Shown: positions 34,178-43,975 of the stretch, one piece after another
How positions within the stretch are numbered: the first letter of the stretch is position 1
How the letters are laid out: each line of letters opens with the position of its first letter
DNA from: JAWPMT01 sp965229785
GTDB lineage: Bacteria; Bacteroidota; Bacteroidia; Cytophagales; Cyclobacteriaceae
Assembly: GCA_965229785.1 (NCBI GenBank)
Contig: CBDDJS010000001.1
Location: forward strand, 186,001 to 250,000
Direction of reading: 5' to 3'
DNA length: 64,000 nucleotides
Notes under the pieces: generated by a model
Databases searched by the model: none
What the model saw: the letters and a program-made list of their open reading frames with translations, nothing else
What the model was told of the DNA's origin: nothing
Program-made: the position numbers and the translations under genes

Positions 34178-37100
34178 ATGAGGATGAAAATGAAAGTCCG
34201 TTTACTGGCTCTGGTTTGGTCATTGGCTTTACTGTTAATATCAGGAATTGTCCATGGACAGACCACCCCGGTTGGGACGGAAACCAAAGTCAATGGAACG
34301 GTCGCTGGAAATCAACGTGCTGTTTCTGTAAGTACGCATAGTGACAACCGGTATGCGGTTGTGTGGGAGAGCGAAGATCAGGACACAGATGGAGGAACCA
34401 TTGTTCTTTCCGCTTACCATGCTGATGGATCCACCTTTATAGCTGATCAGGTGGTGAATACAACCACCGTAGGTTCACAGAGCTTTCCCGATGTTAGCTT
34501 CAGCGAGAATGGCAATATCATCGTGACCTGGATGGGGCCTGATGCCGATGGCTGGGGAGTATTTATGAGAGGTTTTGATGGGTCAGGATCACAGGTCATT
34601 GCTGAGACTGCTGTCAATGCTACGACTACTGGAAATCAGCGTTTCCCAAAAGTAGCCAGTAATCATGCCGGCGGTTTTGTGATCACCTGGGAAGGCAACG
34701 GGGATATCATAGGGCAGCGTTTTACCAGTCTGGGGGTTGCTGATGGAGCTGAGTTTACCATCAATGCGACTACCAAAGGCAATCAATTGTATCCCGATGT
34801 GGCCATGGATCGCTCGGGAGATTTTGTTGTGGTTTGGCAAAGTGATTCTGCCGGAGGCAATTTCGATATCCACGGACAGCTATTCACGCCAGTCGGAGCT
34901 ACATCAGGAAGTGAATTTTTGGTCAATCAGACCAGGACCGATCATCAGCTGTCGCCGGCCGTTGATATGGACAGTACCGGGGCATTTGTAGTGGTTTGGG
35001 AAAGCAATCTTCAAGATGGAGATGCTTCCGGAATATACGGCCGCAGGTTCAGCAATACGTCTGCGGTTCTGGCAGACGAATTTTTAGTGAACACCACTAC
35101 GGCTGGAGCACAAGTCTCTCCCGCGGTTACCTTGAGCTTTAATGGCATTTTCATGGCTTCCTGGACTAGTTTCGGTCAGGATGGCGATCAGGGAGGAATC
35201 TATTATCAAGTATTTAAATCCGATGGAGAAAAAGCAGGTACTGAGCTAAAAGCTAACACCCGAACCACCGATTACCAGATCTTGTCCAGTTTGTCCTTGA
35301 GCCTTGATGAAGGAGTGGCCATGATGGCCTGGCAAGATGGCCGACATGCTTCTGTGGCTACCCATGACGGAGATCAATATGGTATTTATTCCCAGCGATA
35401 TCAGATAGGTGACATCACCAATCCTGTGGCGATAGGTATGAACCTAAACGTATACCTGGATGCGACAGGAAATGCAACGGTCAATGGTGCTGATTACGAC
35501 AATGGGAGTACCGATGCGAATGGAGTGACCTTTTCTGTTTCAAAATCCGCCTGGACCTGTGCAGATCTGGGAGAAAATGATGTGGTGTTTACCGCGTCAG
35601 ACCCATCAGACAATCAGGCTAGCTTGAACTTAAAGGCTACGGTATTGGATACCATTAGTCCGGTCATTAATGTCCAGAGTATCAACCTGTATCTGGATGC
35701 GTCGGGGAATGCATCGCTCATTGCGGCAGACCTTGACAATGGGACCACCGACAACTGCCAGTTAGCTTCACTGGCACTAAGTAAAACTGCCTATACCTGT
35801 GCGGATGTTGGATTGAACAATCCGGTTTTTACCGCTACGGATGCTTCAGGAAATGCTTCCACGGTTCTGGCAGCAATTACCGTTCTGGATACCATCAGTC
35901 CAACGACAGTCGCCCAGGATGTGACATTGTACCTGGACGCTTCCGGGAACGGTACCATTACCCCGGCAGATGTAGACAATGGCTCTTCAGATATCTGTGG
36001 GATTACCTCATTGGCACTAAGCAAAACGGCGTTCACTTGTGCTGATTTGGGAGCGAATAATGTGAATCTTACGGCCACTGATCATTCTGGAAACGCCAAA
36101 ATAGCCCCCGCTGTGATCACGGTATTGGATACCATTAGTCCTACGTTAACGACACAGAACATTAACCTGTATTTGGATGCTTCAGGAAATGGAACCCTTA
36201 CGGCTGCAGACCTGGATAATGGTTCAACAGACAATTGTGGGATCAGCTCACTGGTTGCCAGTAAGACCTCTTTCAATTGTAGCGAATTAGGTGCAAACAG
36301 TGTGACCCTTACGGCAACAGATGCGTCCGGCAATACCAAAGCAGCCGCAGTTACGGTAACTGCATTGGATACGATCAGTCCGGTAGTGATCACTCAGGAT
36401 TTAACACTTACACTGGATGGAACTGGTACGGTGAGCATTACACCGGCACAGGTGGATAATGGAAGCAGTGATAATTGTTCTATTGCTAACCTGACGTTGG
36501 ATAAAACGACATTCACATCGGATGATATTGGCAACAACACGGTGATCTTACAAATCACCGATGGCAGTGGTAATAGTAAGAGTGCTACAGCGACGATCAC
36601 AGTACAGAAAGGAGACCAAACCATCACTTTCGGTACGTTAGCTAACCGCGCCTATGGCGATGCAGATTTTAACCTCACTGCAAGCAGTAGTTCCGGATTA
36701 GGAGTGACATATACAAGTTCGAATCCCGCAGTTGCGACAGTTTCCGGCAATACAGTAACGGTCGTTGGCGTGGGGTCTACCTCCATAACGGCAAGTCAGG
36801 CTGGCGATCCCAATTTCAATGCTGCCGCCGACGTGGTACAAACTTTAACCGTGGTGGCTGCTGTACTTACAGTTACAGCCGATAATCAAAGCAAGACTTA
36901 TGGTGATGCTAACCCAGCGTTCACTGTCAGCTATTCTGGTTTCGTGAATGGTGAAAGTGAAGGAGTATTGACCACCTTGCCCACTGCTACTTCCACGGCG
37001 GATGCCACTACGGCAGCGGGTTCTTATGCGATTGTGGCCGCTGGAGCTGTAGATAGTAACTATACCTTCAACTATTTGGATGGAACGTTGACCATCAATC

Positions 37101-40100
37101 AGGCTACCTTAACCGTCATGGCGGATGATCAAAACAAAACATACGGTGATGCGAATCCTGTTTTTACGGTGACCTATTCTGGTTTTCAAAATGGAGATAC
37201 GGAAAGTGTGCTTGACACAGCACCAACGGCTAGTTCAACGGCTGATGCCACAAGCTCAGTTGGCACTTACGCGATCAATGCTGCTGGCGGTGTAGACAAT
37301 AACTATACCTTCAGCTATGTTGCAGGCACTTTTACCATCAATCAGGCTACTTTGACCGTCACTGCTGATGATCAAGGCAAAACTTACGGTGCTGCAAATC
37401 CAGTGTTTACAGTTACTTATTCCGGTTTCCAAAATGGCGACGCGGAAAGTGTTCTGGATACACCGCCAACGGCAAGTTCTGTTGCTGATGCCTCAAGTGC
37501 CGTTGGAACGTATGCCATTAACGCTACAGGAGGAACAGACAATAATTACGCTTTCACATACATCGCTGGTACCCTTACGATTAATCAGGCTACTTTGACG
37601 GTTACGGCGGATGACCAAAGCAAAACGTACGGCGATGCGAATCCTGCCTTTACGGTGAGTTATTCAGGTTTCCAAAATGGCGATACGGAAAGTGTGCTGG
37701 ATACAGGACCAACAGCTAGTTCAGCGACGGATGCCACAACTGCGGTAGGAACGTACACGATCGATGTTGCTGGAGGGACAGATAATAATTATGCCTTCAA
37801 CTATGTCGCAGGAACACTGACCATTAATCAGGCTACTTTAACGGTTACTGCTAATGATCAAAGCAAAACGTATGGCGATGCGAATCCTGTCTTTACGGTC
37901 AGTTATTCAGGTTTCCAGAATGGAGATACAGAAAGTGTGCTGGATACGGCTCCAACGGCTAGTTCAACGGCTGATGCCACAACTGCAGTAGGATCGTACA
38001 CGATCAATGTTGCTGGAGGGACAGATAATAACTATGCCTTCAGCTATGTTGTAGGTACTTTGACCATCAATCAGGCTTCTTTGACCGTCACTGCGGATGA
38101 TCAAAGTAAAACGTATGGAGATGTGAACCCCGCGTTTACGGTTAGTTACTCTGGTTTCCAAAATGGAGATACGGAAAGTGTACTGGATACTGCTCCAACC
38201 GCTAGTTCAGCGGCGGACGCTACAAGCTCGGTTGGAACTTATGGAATTGTTGCATCGGGAGGAGCTGACAATAATTACACCTTCAGTTATGTCGCAGGGA
38301 CCCTGACCATCAATCAGGCAACCCTCACAGTTACTGCTGATGATCAAGTCAAGACTTATGGTGATGCAAATCCTGCCTTTACGGTTAGTTATTCAGGTTT
38401 CCAAAATGGAGATACGGAAAGTGTGCTGGATACTGCTCCAACTGCTAGTTCAGCGGCGGACGCTACAAGCTCGGTTGGAACTTATGGAATTGTTGCATCG
38501 GGAGGAGCTGACAATAATTACACCTTCAGTTATGTCGCAGGAACCCTGACCATCAGTCAAGCAACCCTCACAGTTACTGCTGATGATCAAGTCAAGACTT
38601 ATGGCGATGCAAATCCTGCCTTTACGGTTAGTTATTCAGGCTTCCAAAATGGAGATTCGGAAAGTGTACTGGATACTGCTCCAACGGCTAGTTCAGCGAC
38701 GGATGCTACAAGTTCGGTTGGCACTTATTCGATTGATGCTACGGGCGGAACAGACAATAATTACACCTTCAGTTATGTCGTAGGAACTCTGACGATCAAT
38801 CAAGCTTTGCTTTCAGTTACTGCTGATGATCAGGTCAAGACCTATGGTAATGCGAATCCTGCCTTTACGGTTAGCTATTCAGGTTTCCGAAATGGCGATA
38901 CCGAAAGTGTACTTGATACTGCTCCAACCGCAAGTTCAACAGCGGATGCTTTAAGCTCAGTAGGAACGTATGCGATCACTGCTACAGGTGGGTTAGATAA
39001 TAATTATTCCTTCAGTTATGTGGCTGGTACCCTAACCATTAATCAGGCAACTCTAACAGTCACTGCGGATGATCAAAGCAGAATGTATGGTGAGGCAAAT
39101 CCCGTATTCACTGTAAGCTATTCAGGTTTCAGAAATGGTGATACCGAAAGTGTACTCGACACAGCGCCAATCGCCAGCTCAACGGCGGATGCCACGAGTT
39201 CAGTAGGTACATACGCGATCACTGCTGCAGGTGGGGTGGACAATAACTATACCTTCACCTATACAGCAGGAACCTTAACAATCACACAAGCCTTTTTGGT
39301 AGTAACAGCGGATGATAAGAGCAAAACCTACGGTGATGCCAATCCTGTTTTTACAGTGACTTACGCCGGGTTTCTGAATGGTGATACAGAAGCAGTGCTG
39401 GATACTCCTCCCACTGCAAATTCCCCGGCGACGGTAACCAGCCCGGTTGGTACTTATGGAATAGTTGCTTCCGGAGGAACGGATAACAATTACATCTACA
39501 CCTTCTTTGACGGTACATTGACCATCAATCAGGCCACTTTGATCGTGACAGCCGATGATCAAAGCAAGACCTATGGTGAGGCAAATCCTGCCTTTTCGGT
39601 GAGTTATTCCGGCTTCAGGAATGGAGATACAGAAAGCGTACTGGATACTGCACCAACGGCTAGTTCATCAGCGGATGCCACAAGTTCGGTAGGTACCTAC
39701 GCGATTGATGCGGTTGGTGGGACAGACAATAACTACACGTTTAGCTACGTCGCTGGTACCCTGACCATCAATCAGGCAGTTCTAACAGTAACGGCGGATG
39801 ATCAAAGCAAGACCTATGGCGAGGCGAACCCTGCCTTTACAGTGAGTTATTCCGGATTTCAAAATGGAGATACAGATGGGGTACTGGATACCTCTCCTGC
39901 AGCGAGTTCTTTATCGAATGCTTCAAGTGCAGTCGGGATGTATGCGATCAATGCTTCTGGAGGGGTAGACAATAACTATACTTTTACATACGTCGCAGGA
40001 ACACTGACCATCAATCAGGCTACTTTAACAGTTACAGCGGATGATAAAAGTAAAACGTATGGAGATGCAAATCCTACCTTTACAGTCAGCTACTCCGGTT

Positions 40101-43100
40101 TCCAGGATGGTGATTCCGAAAGCGTACTGGATGCTGCCCCTACAGCCAATTCCACGACGGATGCCACAAGTTCGGTTGGGACTTACACCATCGCAGCTTC
40201 GGGTGGATCAGACAATAATTATGCCTTCAGCTATGTTGCAGGTACGCTGACCATAAGTCAAGCTACTTTAACTGTCACGGCAGATGATCAAAGCAAAGTC
40301 TATGGTGAAGTTAACCCGACTTTGACGGTGACTTTTTCAGGTTTTCTAAATGGTGATGATGAGACAGTGCTTACGGCTACGGGTACAGCAACCACAGTTG
40401 CAGATGAGACGAGTGATGCAGGAACCTATGCAATCACCGCATCAGGGGTGTCAGGTGATAATTACACGATCTCATATGTGGATGGCACGCTGAGCATTAC
40501 TCAGGCGGTGTTAACTGTCACGGTCGATGACAAGAGTAAGATTTATGGAGATACTGAACCCATATTTACAGTAAGCTATTCTGGTTTCCAGAATGGTGAT
40601 ACTGAAAATGTATTGGATATGGCTCCTGCAGCCAGTTCCGCCACGGACGCAACCAGCAACGTAGGAGTCTATGTTATTTCGGCGGCTGGTGGATCAGATA
40701 ACAATTATAGCTTCAGTTATGTGGACGGTTCTCTAACGGTCAATCAGGCTCCATTGACCATCAGTATTGATGGGGGTACAAGTACTTATGGTAGCGATCC
40801 ACTCACTCAGGCTACACTGATCTATGATGGGTTTGTCAATGGAGATGACGCAACCGTATTGGATGAATTACCAACTATTACTACAACTGCTACCGCTGCC
40901 AGTCCGGTTGGTGATTATGCAGCTACACTCACTGGCGGAACAGATAATAACTACGCATTTACCCTGATGGATGGTACGCTTGCTGTAATTGCTGCTTCAT
41001 TAACAGTGACCGTACAGGATGCCTCAAGAACGTATGGTAGTGATAATCCGACATTTGCGTTTAACTATGATGGTTTTGTGAATGGGGAAGATGTGGCAGT
41101 AGTTACATCAGAACCCGTCGCCATAACCACAGCAGATGTTTTGAGCGACGTAGGATCGTATGCCATCACGGCATCTGGAGGGGAAGCGAGCAATTACACC
41201 CTGAGCTTCGTAGATGGAACGTTAGTAGTTACCCAAGCTACATTGGTCGCAACTGCTGATGACTTAACAAAGGCCTTTGGTGAGGCGAATCCCGAATTGA
41301 CGGCTACTTATACCGGCTTTGCCAATGGCGATGATTCAGCCGTATTGGACGTCTTACCTACTATAAATACGGATGCCACAGATAGCAGTATCCCCGGAAC
41401 TTATGTCATCACGCTGGCGGAAGGGATAGATAATAATTATGCATTCGAATATACGGATGGTACGTTGACCGTGACACAGACCGAACAGGCGATCACTTTC
41501 GAGGCATTGCCTGCGGTAACATTTGGTCAGGCCGATTTCGAATTGACGGCTACGGCTTCATCAGGTCTTGAGGTGAGCTTTAGTTCATCTGATCAGACTG
41601 TAGCCACTATTTCTGGAAATGTAGTGACCATCGTCGGAGGCGGTACTGTAGACATTACAGCTTCTCAGGCAGGAGATGACAATTACCTCGCAGCTACATC
41701 GGTTGTGCAGACTATGACGGTGAACAAGACGGACCAGACGATCTCTTTCGGCGAACTCCCTGAAAAGACGTTCGGTAATGCCAATTTCAGTCTGAACGCA
41801 TCGACTTCCTCCGGACTTGCAGTGACTTACAGTAGCTCCGATGAATCTGTGGCCACGGTTTCTGGGAATATTATTTCTATCGTAGGAGCAGGTACTGCCA
41901 CGGTCACCGCGACACAAGTTGGAAATGATAATTACAATGCCGCTACGGAAGTACAGCAGGTATTGGTGGTCAATAAAGCCGATCAGGAGATTACTTTCGA
42001 GGCACTGGAAGATAAACTGCTTGGAGACTCTGATTTTGACTTGACAAGTACGGTTACTTCAGGATTGGCCGTGACCTATACCAGTTCAGACGCCACTGTA
42101 GCAACGATCAACGGAAGTACGGTAACGCTTGTAGGAGTAGGGGCGACAACCATTACTGCCATTCAGACCGGGGATGCCAATTACAATGCAGCAACTGCTG
42201 TAGAACAAGTACTCAGCGTCAGTCAATTGAATGATACCCGAATTACATCAAGCATCAGTATCAATCCTATTTCTGATCAGCAGGTAAACGCGGGAAGCAT
42301 TACCCTGACCGCTGATATTCGACCAGATACTGCAAAAGTGATTTATGAGATCATTTCGGGGCCAGCAACCATATCAGGCGATGTTTTGACCATTGGTAAT
42401 GAGGCAGGCATTGTGAAGTTAATGGGAACCATTGCTGAAACGGCTACTTACAAAGGTTCGGAAGATGTAATTGAGTTTGCGGTCGTAGATCCGGTTTTGG
42501 TTACACCAGTGATTAGTTTTCTATTGCCTGCTACAGGACTTGTTTCTGATCCGATTCCATTAATAGCTACCGTAGATGCACTGGGAGCAACCACGGTTAC
42601 AGACGAAGACGTGGTTTTCGAAGTGGTTTCTGGACCAGGACAGATCATCGGGGATTTCCTCGGATTTACCGGCACAGGAGTAGTGATCGTTAGTGCCAGT
42701 TTGCCAGCGACTGCTGAAACCAATGCTGTTGTAAGTCAATCTTCTGTTGAGGTGGTGGCTTTGTACAGTGTTTCTGGTACGATTCGAGATGATCAGGGGT
42801 CAGCGTTCTCCGACGGTTTTGTCGTGATTGCGGATTTGAATGATGTGACCAATAGCCAAAGTGCCAGCATCAACGCAGATGGATCGTATGCTTTCTTTGA
42901 CCTACCATCTGGTGATTATGAGCTTTTTATAACACCATTTGATGTGAACTTTGTGTTGACCTTTTTTGGAGATGTTTCCCCGGTCCTGGACCCTGATGCG
43001 GTAATTCCAGCTCTAAATGTTAATAGCGATCTGCTAGGGGTTGATGTGATGATGCAAGTGACGCCACCTCCTGCGGTGGATATTTTGTCTGACGAACAGG

Positions 43101-43687
43101 GAGGTACCATTAGTTTCCAGGCACAAAATGTCATCGATGGAGGAAATCGATTTATTCAAGGCCGTGTGGAAATGGGAGATCCATTGCCAAATACATTGGT
43201 CATTCTAAAAACCATTGATGATGAATATGTAGATGCAGAGGTGACAGACGATTTGGGTTTCATCGAATTTAAAGGATTACCCACTGGAGATTATAAACTG
43301 GTATTGGATATTCCCGGAGTAGGAGAGATCAGTGCCACTGTGGGAATCGAAGAAGGTCAAATGCTGGAAGTGACAGCACTTATTGATGATGAAGGTGCAT
43401 TACTTGAAGTGGACCAGGTATTGAATACAGTACCACAGATCGCCATGGAGGTTCGAGCATATCCGAATCCGGTAATGGAACAATTGTGGGTTGAATTTCC
43501 AGGTTACCAGCATACCAGAGAGCGAATGATTAAATTATTTGATCTTGATGGCAGACTTGTTATGTCTATTCAATCCAATAAACAGAAGGAACAGCTTGAT
43601 GTAAGAGATATAACCCCTGGAGTGATTGTTTTACAGATACAGGAGGGTAATCAGTTACATCGAAAACGAATTTTGAAGCTTAGATAG
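34178..43687 (+). CDS. Giant MBG-repeat T9SS adhesin (about 3170 aa)
   Basis: I chose ATG 34178; a TTG start at 34166 and ATGs at 34184 and 34190 are alternatives. A signal peptide (LLALVWSLALLLISGIVHGQ) leads into a propeller-like region (about 35-410; repeats with VVWES, GNQxxP). Next come five HYR-like domains of about 80 residues (DTISPxxxxQ, YLDASGNxxxxAxDxDNGSxDNC) to about 810. A Big_2 domain precedes 19 MBG repeats of mostly 81 residues (about 896-2435; ADDQSKTYGDANPAFTVSYS core). Three Big_2 domains, Ig-like regions, two carboxypeptidase-regulatory folds and a T9SS sorting domain (YPNPVMEQLWVEF) end it. A secreted, very long surface fibre is the likely product. It is paired with the S74 protein in an ECF-driven operon. 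Confidence 0.9.
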   Translation: MRMKMKVRLLALVWSLALLLISGIVHGQTTPVGTETKVNGTVAGNQRAVSVSTHSDNRYAVVWESEDQDTDGGTIVLSAYHADGSTFIADQVVNTTTVGSQSFPDVSFSENGNIIVTWMGPDADGWGVFMRGFDGSGSQVIAETAVNATTTGNQRFPKVASNHAGGFVITWEGNGDIIGQRFTSLGVADGAEFTINATTKGNQLYPDVAMDRSGDFVVVWQSDSAGGNFDIHGQLFTPVGATSGSEFLVNQTRTDHQLSPAVDMDSTGAFVVVWESNLQDGDASGIYGRRFSNTSAVLADEFLVNTTTAGAQVSPAVTLSFNGIFMASWTSFGQDGDQGGIYYQVFKSDGEKAGTELKANTRTTDYQILSSLSLSLDEGVAMMAWQDGRHASVATHDGDQYGIYSQRYQIGDITNPVAIGMNLNVYLDATGNATVNGADYDNGSTDANGVTFSVSKSAWTCADLGENDVVFTASDPSDNQASLNLKATVLDTISPVINVQSINLYLDASGNASLIAADLDNGTTDNCQLASLALSKTAYTCADVGLNNPVFTATDASGNASTVLAAITVLDTISPTTVAQDVTLYLDASGNGTITPADVDNGSSDICGITSLALSKTAFTCADLGANNVNLTATDHSGNAKIAPAVITVLDTISPTLTTQNINLYLDASGNGTLTAADLDNGSTDNCGISSLVASKTSFNCSELGANSVTLTATDASGNTKAAAVTVTALDTISPVVITQDLTLTLDGTGTVSITPAQVDNGSSDNCSIANLTLDKTTFTSDDIGNNTVILQITDGSGNSKSATATITVQKGDQTITFGTLANRAYGDADFNLTASSSSGLGVTYTSSNPAVATVSGNTVTVVGVGSTSITASQAGDPNFNAAADVVQTLTVVAAVLTVTADNQSKTYGDANPAFTVSYSGFVNGESEGVLTTLPTATSTADATTAAGSYAIVAAGAVDSNYTFNYLDGTLTINQATLTVMADDQNKTYGDANPVFTVTYSGFQNGDTESVLDTAPTASSTADATSSVGTYAINAAGGVDNNYTFSYVAGTFTINQATLTVTADDQGKTYGAANPVFTVTYSGFQNGDAESVLDTPPTASSVADASSAVGTYAINATGGTDNNYAFTYIAGTLTINQATLTVTADDQSKTYGDANPAFTVSYSGFQNGDTESVLDTGPTASSATDATTAVGTYTIDVAGGTDNNYAFNYVAGTLTINQATLTVTANDQSKTYGDANPVFTVSYSGFQNGDTESVLDTAPTASSTADATTAVGSYTINVAGGTDNNYAFSYVVGTLTINQASLTVTADDQSKTYGDVNPAFTVSYSGFQNGDTESVLDTAPTASSAADATSSVGTYGIVASGGADNNYTFSYVAGTLTINQATLTVTADDQVKTYGDANPAFTVSYSGFQNGDTESVLDTAPTASSAADATSSVGTYGIVASGGADNNYTFSYVAGTLTISQATLTVTADDQVKTYGDANPAFTVSYSGFQNGDSESVLDTAPTASSATDATSSVGTYSIDATGGTDNNYTFSYVVGTLTINQALLSVTADDQVKTYGNANPAFTVSYSGFRNGDTESVLDTAPTASSTADALSSVGTYAITATGGLDNNYSFSYVAGTLTINQATLTVTADDQSRMYGEANPVFTVSYSGFRNGDTESVLDTAPIASSTADATSSVGTYAITAAGGVDNNYTFTYTAGTLTITQAFLVVTADDKSKTYGDANPVFTVTYAGFLNGDTEAVLDTPPTANSPATVTSPVGTYGIVASGGTDNNYIYTFFDGTLTINQATLIVTADDQSKTYGEANPAFSVSYSGFRNGDTESVLDTAPTASSSADATSSVGTYAIDAVGGTDNNYTFSYVAGTLTINQAVLTVTADDQSKTYGEANPAFTVSYSGFQNGDTDGVLDTSPAASSLSNASSAVGMYAINASGGVDNNYTFTYVAGTLTINQATLTVTADDKSKTYGDANPTFTVSYSGFQDGDSESVLDAAPTANSTTDATSSVGTYTIAASGGSDNNYAFSYVAGTLTISQATLTVTADDQSKVYGEVNPTLTVTFSGFLNGDDETVLTATGTATTVADETSDAGTYAITASGVSGDNYTISYVDGTLSITQAVLTVTVDDKSKIYGDTEPIFTVSYSGFQNGDTENVLDMAPAASSATDATSNVGVYVISAAGGSDNNYSFSYVDGSLTVNQAPLTISIDGGTSTYGSDPLTQATLIYDGFVNGDDATVLDELPTITTTATAASPVGDYAATLTGGTDNNYAFTLMDGTLAVIAASLTVTVQDASRTYGSDNPTFAFNYDGFVNGEDVAVVTSEPVAITTADVLSDVGSYAITASGGEASNYTLSFVDGTLVVTQATLVATADDLTKAFGEANPELTATYTGFANGDDSAVLDVLPTINTDATDSSIPGTYVITLAEGIDNNYAFEYTDGTLTVTQTEQAITFEALPAVTFGQADFELTATASSGLEVSFSSSDQTVATISGNVVTIVGGGTVDITASQAGDDNYLAATSVVQTMTVNKTDQTISFGELPEKTFGNANFSLNASTSSGLAVTYSSSDESVATVSGNIISIVGAGTATVTATQVGNDNYNAATEVQQVLVVNKADQEITFEALEDKLLGDSDFDLTSTVTSGLAVTYTSSDATVATINGSTVTLVGVGATTITAIQTGDANYNAATAVEQVLSVSQLNDTRITSSISINPISDQQVNAGSITLTADIRPDTAKVIYEIISGPATISGDVLTIGNEAGIVKLMGTIAETATYKGSEDVIEFAVVDPVLVTPVISFLLPATGLVSDPIPLIATVDALGATTVTDEDVVFEVVSGPGQIIGDFLGFTGTGVVIVSASLPATAETNAVVSQSSVEVVALYSVSGTIRDDQGSAFSDGFVVIADLNDVTNSQSASINADGSYAFFDLPSGDYELFITPFDVNFVLTFFGDVSPVLDPDAVIPALNVNSDLLGVDVMMQVTPPPAVDILSDEQGGTISFQAQNVIDGGNRFIQGRVEMGDPLPNTLVILKTIDDEYVDAEVTDDLGFIEFKGLPTGDYKLVLDIPGVGEISATVGIEEGQMLEVTALIDDEGALLEVDQVLNTVPQIAMEVRAYPNPVMEQLWVEFPGYQHTRERMIKLFDLDGRLVMSIQSNKQKEQLDVRDITPGVIVLQIQEGNQLHRKRILKLR
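38137..38622 (+). repeat. Recent tandem duplication of a 243-bp MBG unit
   Basis: Blocks 38137-38379 and 38380-38622 are about 97% identical at DNA level (about eight differences counted by eye), far closer than other neighbouring repeats. This marks a recent unit duplication or gene conversion inside the adhesin gene. Confidence 0.7.
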
Positions 43688-43692
43688 GTATT

Positions 43693-43722
43693 GAAAATCC
43701 CTATGTGCTAGTCAGGATTTTC
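43693..43722 (+). repeat. Hairpin repeat A in the 3' untranslated region
   Basis: GAAAATCC (43693-43700) pairs with GGATTTTC (43715-43722); the loop is CTATGTGCTAGTCA. The same stem-loop recurs at 43932-43969. The loop is the exact complement of TGACTAGCAC in the leader of this operon (32334-32343). Confidence 0.55.
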
Positions 43723-43729
43723 CGAAGAA

Positions 43730-43757
43730 GGGCAGACGAGGGTTTTGTCCTTTTTTT
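43730..43757 (+). terminator. Intrinsic terminator after giant adhesin 2
   Basis: GGGCA (43730-43734) pairs with TGTCC (43746-43750, one G-T pair) and is followed by seven T residues and a further T-rich run. Confidence 0.5.
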
Positions 43758-43771
43758 ATTTTTTGATTACC

Positions 43772-43805
43772 AGGCAACCCTTTTTTCAATGCCTGCGTCT
43801 AGGCA
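43772..43805 (+). promoter_or_regulatory. ECF-sigma-type promoter B (micro-ORF transcript / sigma gene)
   Basis: AGGCAACC (43772-43779), 16 bases, then CGTCTAGGCA (43796-43805). The -10 is identical over ten bases to site A. It reads toward the micro-ORF and the ECF sigma gene, consistent with autoregulation. Confidence 0.65.
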
Positions 43806-43832
43806 ATGTTTTTAGGAACAAAGACTAGCACA

Positions 43833-43955
43833 ATGAATGAATTATTAAACCAAATTGAAACAGGGCTTGAGCGTGGTAAATGCTCAGGTAAACCCGTAAA
43901 AAGGAGAGTTAACAGGGATGAACAAAGAGTATTGAAAAGTCCTATTTTGTGCTAG
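43833..43955 (+). CDS. Putative 40-residue micro-ORF, Lys/Arg-rich
   Basis: An ATG at 43833, 25 to 30 bases after the expected start point of promoter B, opens 40 codons ending in TAG. The product begins MNELLNQIETGLERGK and is basic (KPVKRRVNRDEQRVLK), ending in Cys. I recognise no family. Its last codons overlap hairpin B. It could be a leader peptide, a small regulatory protein, or a chance frame in a small RNA of about 190 bases that ends at the hairpin or terminator near 43976-44005. Confidence 0.3.
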   Translation: MNELLNQIETGLERGKCSGKPVKRRVNRDEQRVLKSPILC

Positions 43956-43969
43956 TCAGGATTTTTCAA
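43932..43969 (+). repeat. Hairpin repeat B
   Basis: An 11-bp stem (43932-43942 with 43959-43969, one G-T pair) carries a loop ending GTGCTAGTCA, the same as hairpin A 240 bases earlier. The flanks also match (GTATTGAAAA before, CAGGATTTT in the stem). Confidence 0.6.
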
Positions 43970-43975
43970 GGGGAG

